A DNA stretch of 58,754 nucleotides from positions 1 through 58,754 of the IMG/VR virus record IMGVR_UViG_3300046642_000452; one strand, written 5' to 3'. Both the position numbers and the translations under genes were made by a program. Below, piece by piece: positions 58,300-58,754 of the stretch (positions within the stretch are counted from its first letter, which is position 1; every line of letters begins with the position of its first letter). This stretch comes from a virus. The notes beneath the pieces are model-generated. The model saw only the letters and a list, made by a program, of their open reading frames with translations. It was not told the DNA's origin and ran no database searches.

Positions 58300-58754
58300 A
58301 TGGCCTACGACGCGCCCGATTACACCGTCGTTCTGTGGGATGCCAGCGGCAAGCCCTACTGGAAGACCGCCTCCGGGAAAAAGACCTACATTCCGCCGAT
58401 CACCGCCATGCAAATGAGCGATGATCCGAAGGCGCTGGCCTGGGCGAAAAGCCAAGGCTTCAGCATCGGCACGAAAGCTGATGGGACGCTCGACGTCAAG
58501 ACGAACGCGCCGGGCTCAAGCCTGCTGAAGAACCGCGGTGTCTGGAATTCAGAGACCGGTCAGTACGACCAGGGCATCAATTGGGGCAACATCGCGGCCA
58601 TCGGGATCGGTGGCGCGATTGCGGCCCCGTTTGTCGTGGGCGCGCTCGCGGGAGGGGCCGGCGCGGCCCCTGTGGCTGGTGGTACTGCCGGAGCAACTGG
58701 CGGGGCGGGCGGTGTCGGCACACTGTCCGGCATTGCCCCGACGCTTGAGGGTAT
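58300..58754 (+). CDS. Ejection/internal virion-type protein, 5' part of junction-spanning gene
   Basis: The start is ATG 58300, four bases after GGAGG. The first 100 residues are soluble (YDAPDYTVVLWDASGKPYW), then a hydrophobic Gly/Ala-rich stretch begins (IAAIGIGGAIAAPFVVGALA). The frame continues through the 127-bp overlap into 1-860, giving a 395-aa protein when the circle is closed. See the entry at 1-860. Confidence 0.75.
   Translation, partial: MAYDAPDYTVVLWDASGKPYWKTASGKKTYIPPITAMQMSDDPKALAWAKSQGFSIGTKADGTLDVKTNAPGSSLLKNRGVWNSETGQYDQGINWGNIAAIGIGGAIAAPFVVGALAGGAGAAPVAGGTAGATGGAGGVGTLSGIAPTLEG
58628..58754. repeat. Terminal direct repeat, right copy (circular overlap)
   Basis: These bases repeat 1-127 exactly. 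One copy should be dropped when the circle is closed, giving a genome of 58,627 bp. Confidence 0.93.

Overview
The window is a complete circular genome of a tailed phage. The first 127 bases (1-127) are repeated exactly at the end (58628-58754), and one gene reads straight through the joint, so the unique circle is 58,627 bp. The virion genes have a P22-type podovirus plan: large terminase, long portal, scaffold, P22 gp5-like coat, gp4-like and gp10-like tail-completion proteins, a string of DNA-ejection proteins and tail fibre/spike proteins. GC is high by eye, GTG (and a few TTG) starts are common, and genes overlap by 1-4 bases almost everywhere. A secreted phage protein ends in a PEP-CTERM sorting signal, which points to a diderm host with an exosortase (Acidobacteriota-like or another environmental group). 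The exact host cannot be read from the sequence. I see no integrase, no recognisable repressor of a known family, no DNA polymerase or helicase, no tRNA and no recognisable endolysin.

Layout. (a) 58300-58754 plus 1-13709, + strand: ejection/internal virion proteins (including a 1,864-aa protein), fibre and beta-helix spike genes, then a small membrane-protein cluster that is the best place to look for lysis functions. (b) 13706-26125, - strand: a recombination module (DUF1064-type nuclease, Sak4-like ATPase, PDDEXK exonuclease, SbcC-like ATPase), two secreted paralogues (one PEP-CTERM), a Ycf46/Ycf35/DUF2997-like ATPase module and many micro-genes. (c) 26126-27223: a roughly 1.1-kb non-coding stretch with a G-quadruplex-type tract and iteron-like repeats, a candidate origin. 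(d) 27224-30680, - strand: an early-type operon of small, often Cys-rich proteins and a C5-cytosine methyltransferase. (e) 30681-31347: the control region, with a divergent promoter switch, a large inverted repeat and a candidate small RNA with its own promoter and terminator. (f) 31348-33895, + strand: small genes including winged-helix-like proteins. (g) 33888-58266, + strand: packaging (TerS-like, TerL), a run of small genes, portal, scaffold, coat, an inserted membrane glycosyltransferase-like pair, gp4, gp10 and tailspike proteins.

A recurring theme is rearranged protein architecture. A TMTC/PMT-type membrane glycosyltransferase is split with its C-terminal half encoded upstream of its N-terminal half. 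The AAA+ ATPase carries its Walker B segment before Walker A. The gp10-like tail protein is cut in two, with its C-terminal domain fused to a tail protein 4 kb downstream. Separately, three proteins from different regions end in the same peptide (R-[AC]-Y-F-N-D-stop), and three promoter regions share an ACTTGGCAA box.

All family assignments are by reading motifs, without any database search; coordinates of starts are chosen from ribosome-binding sites and overlaps.
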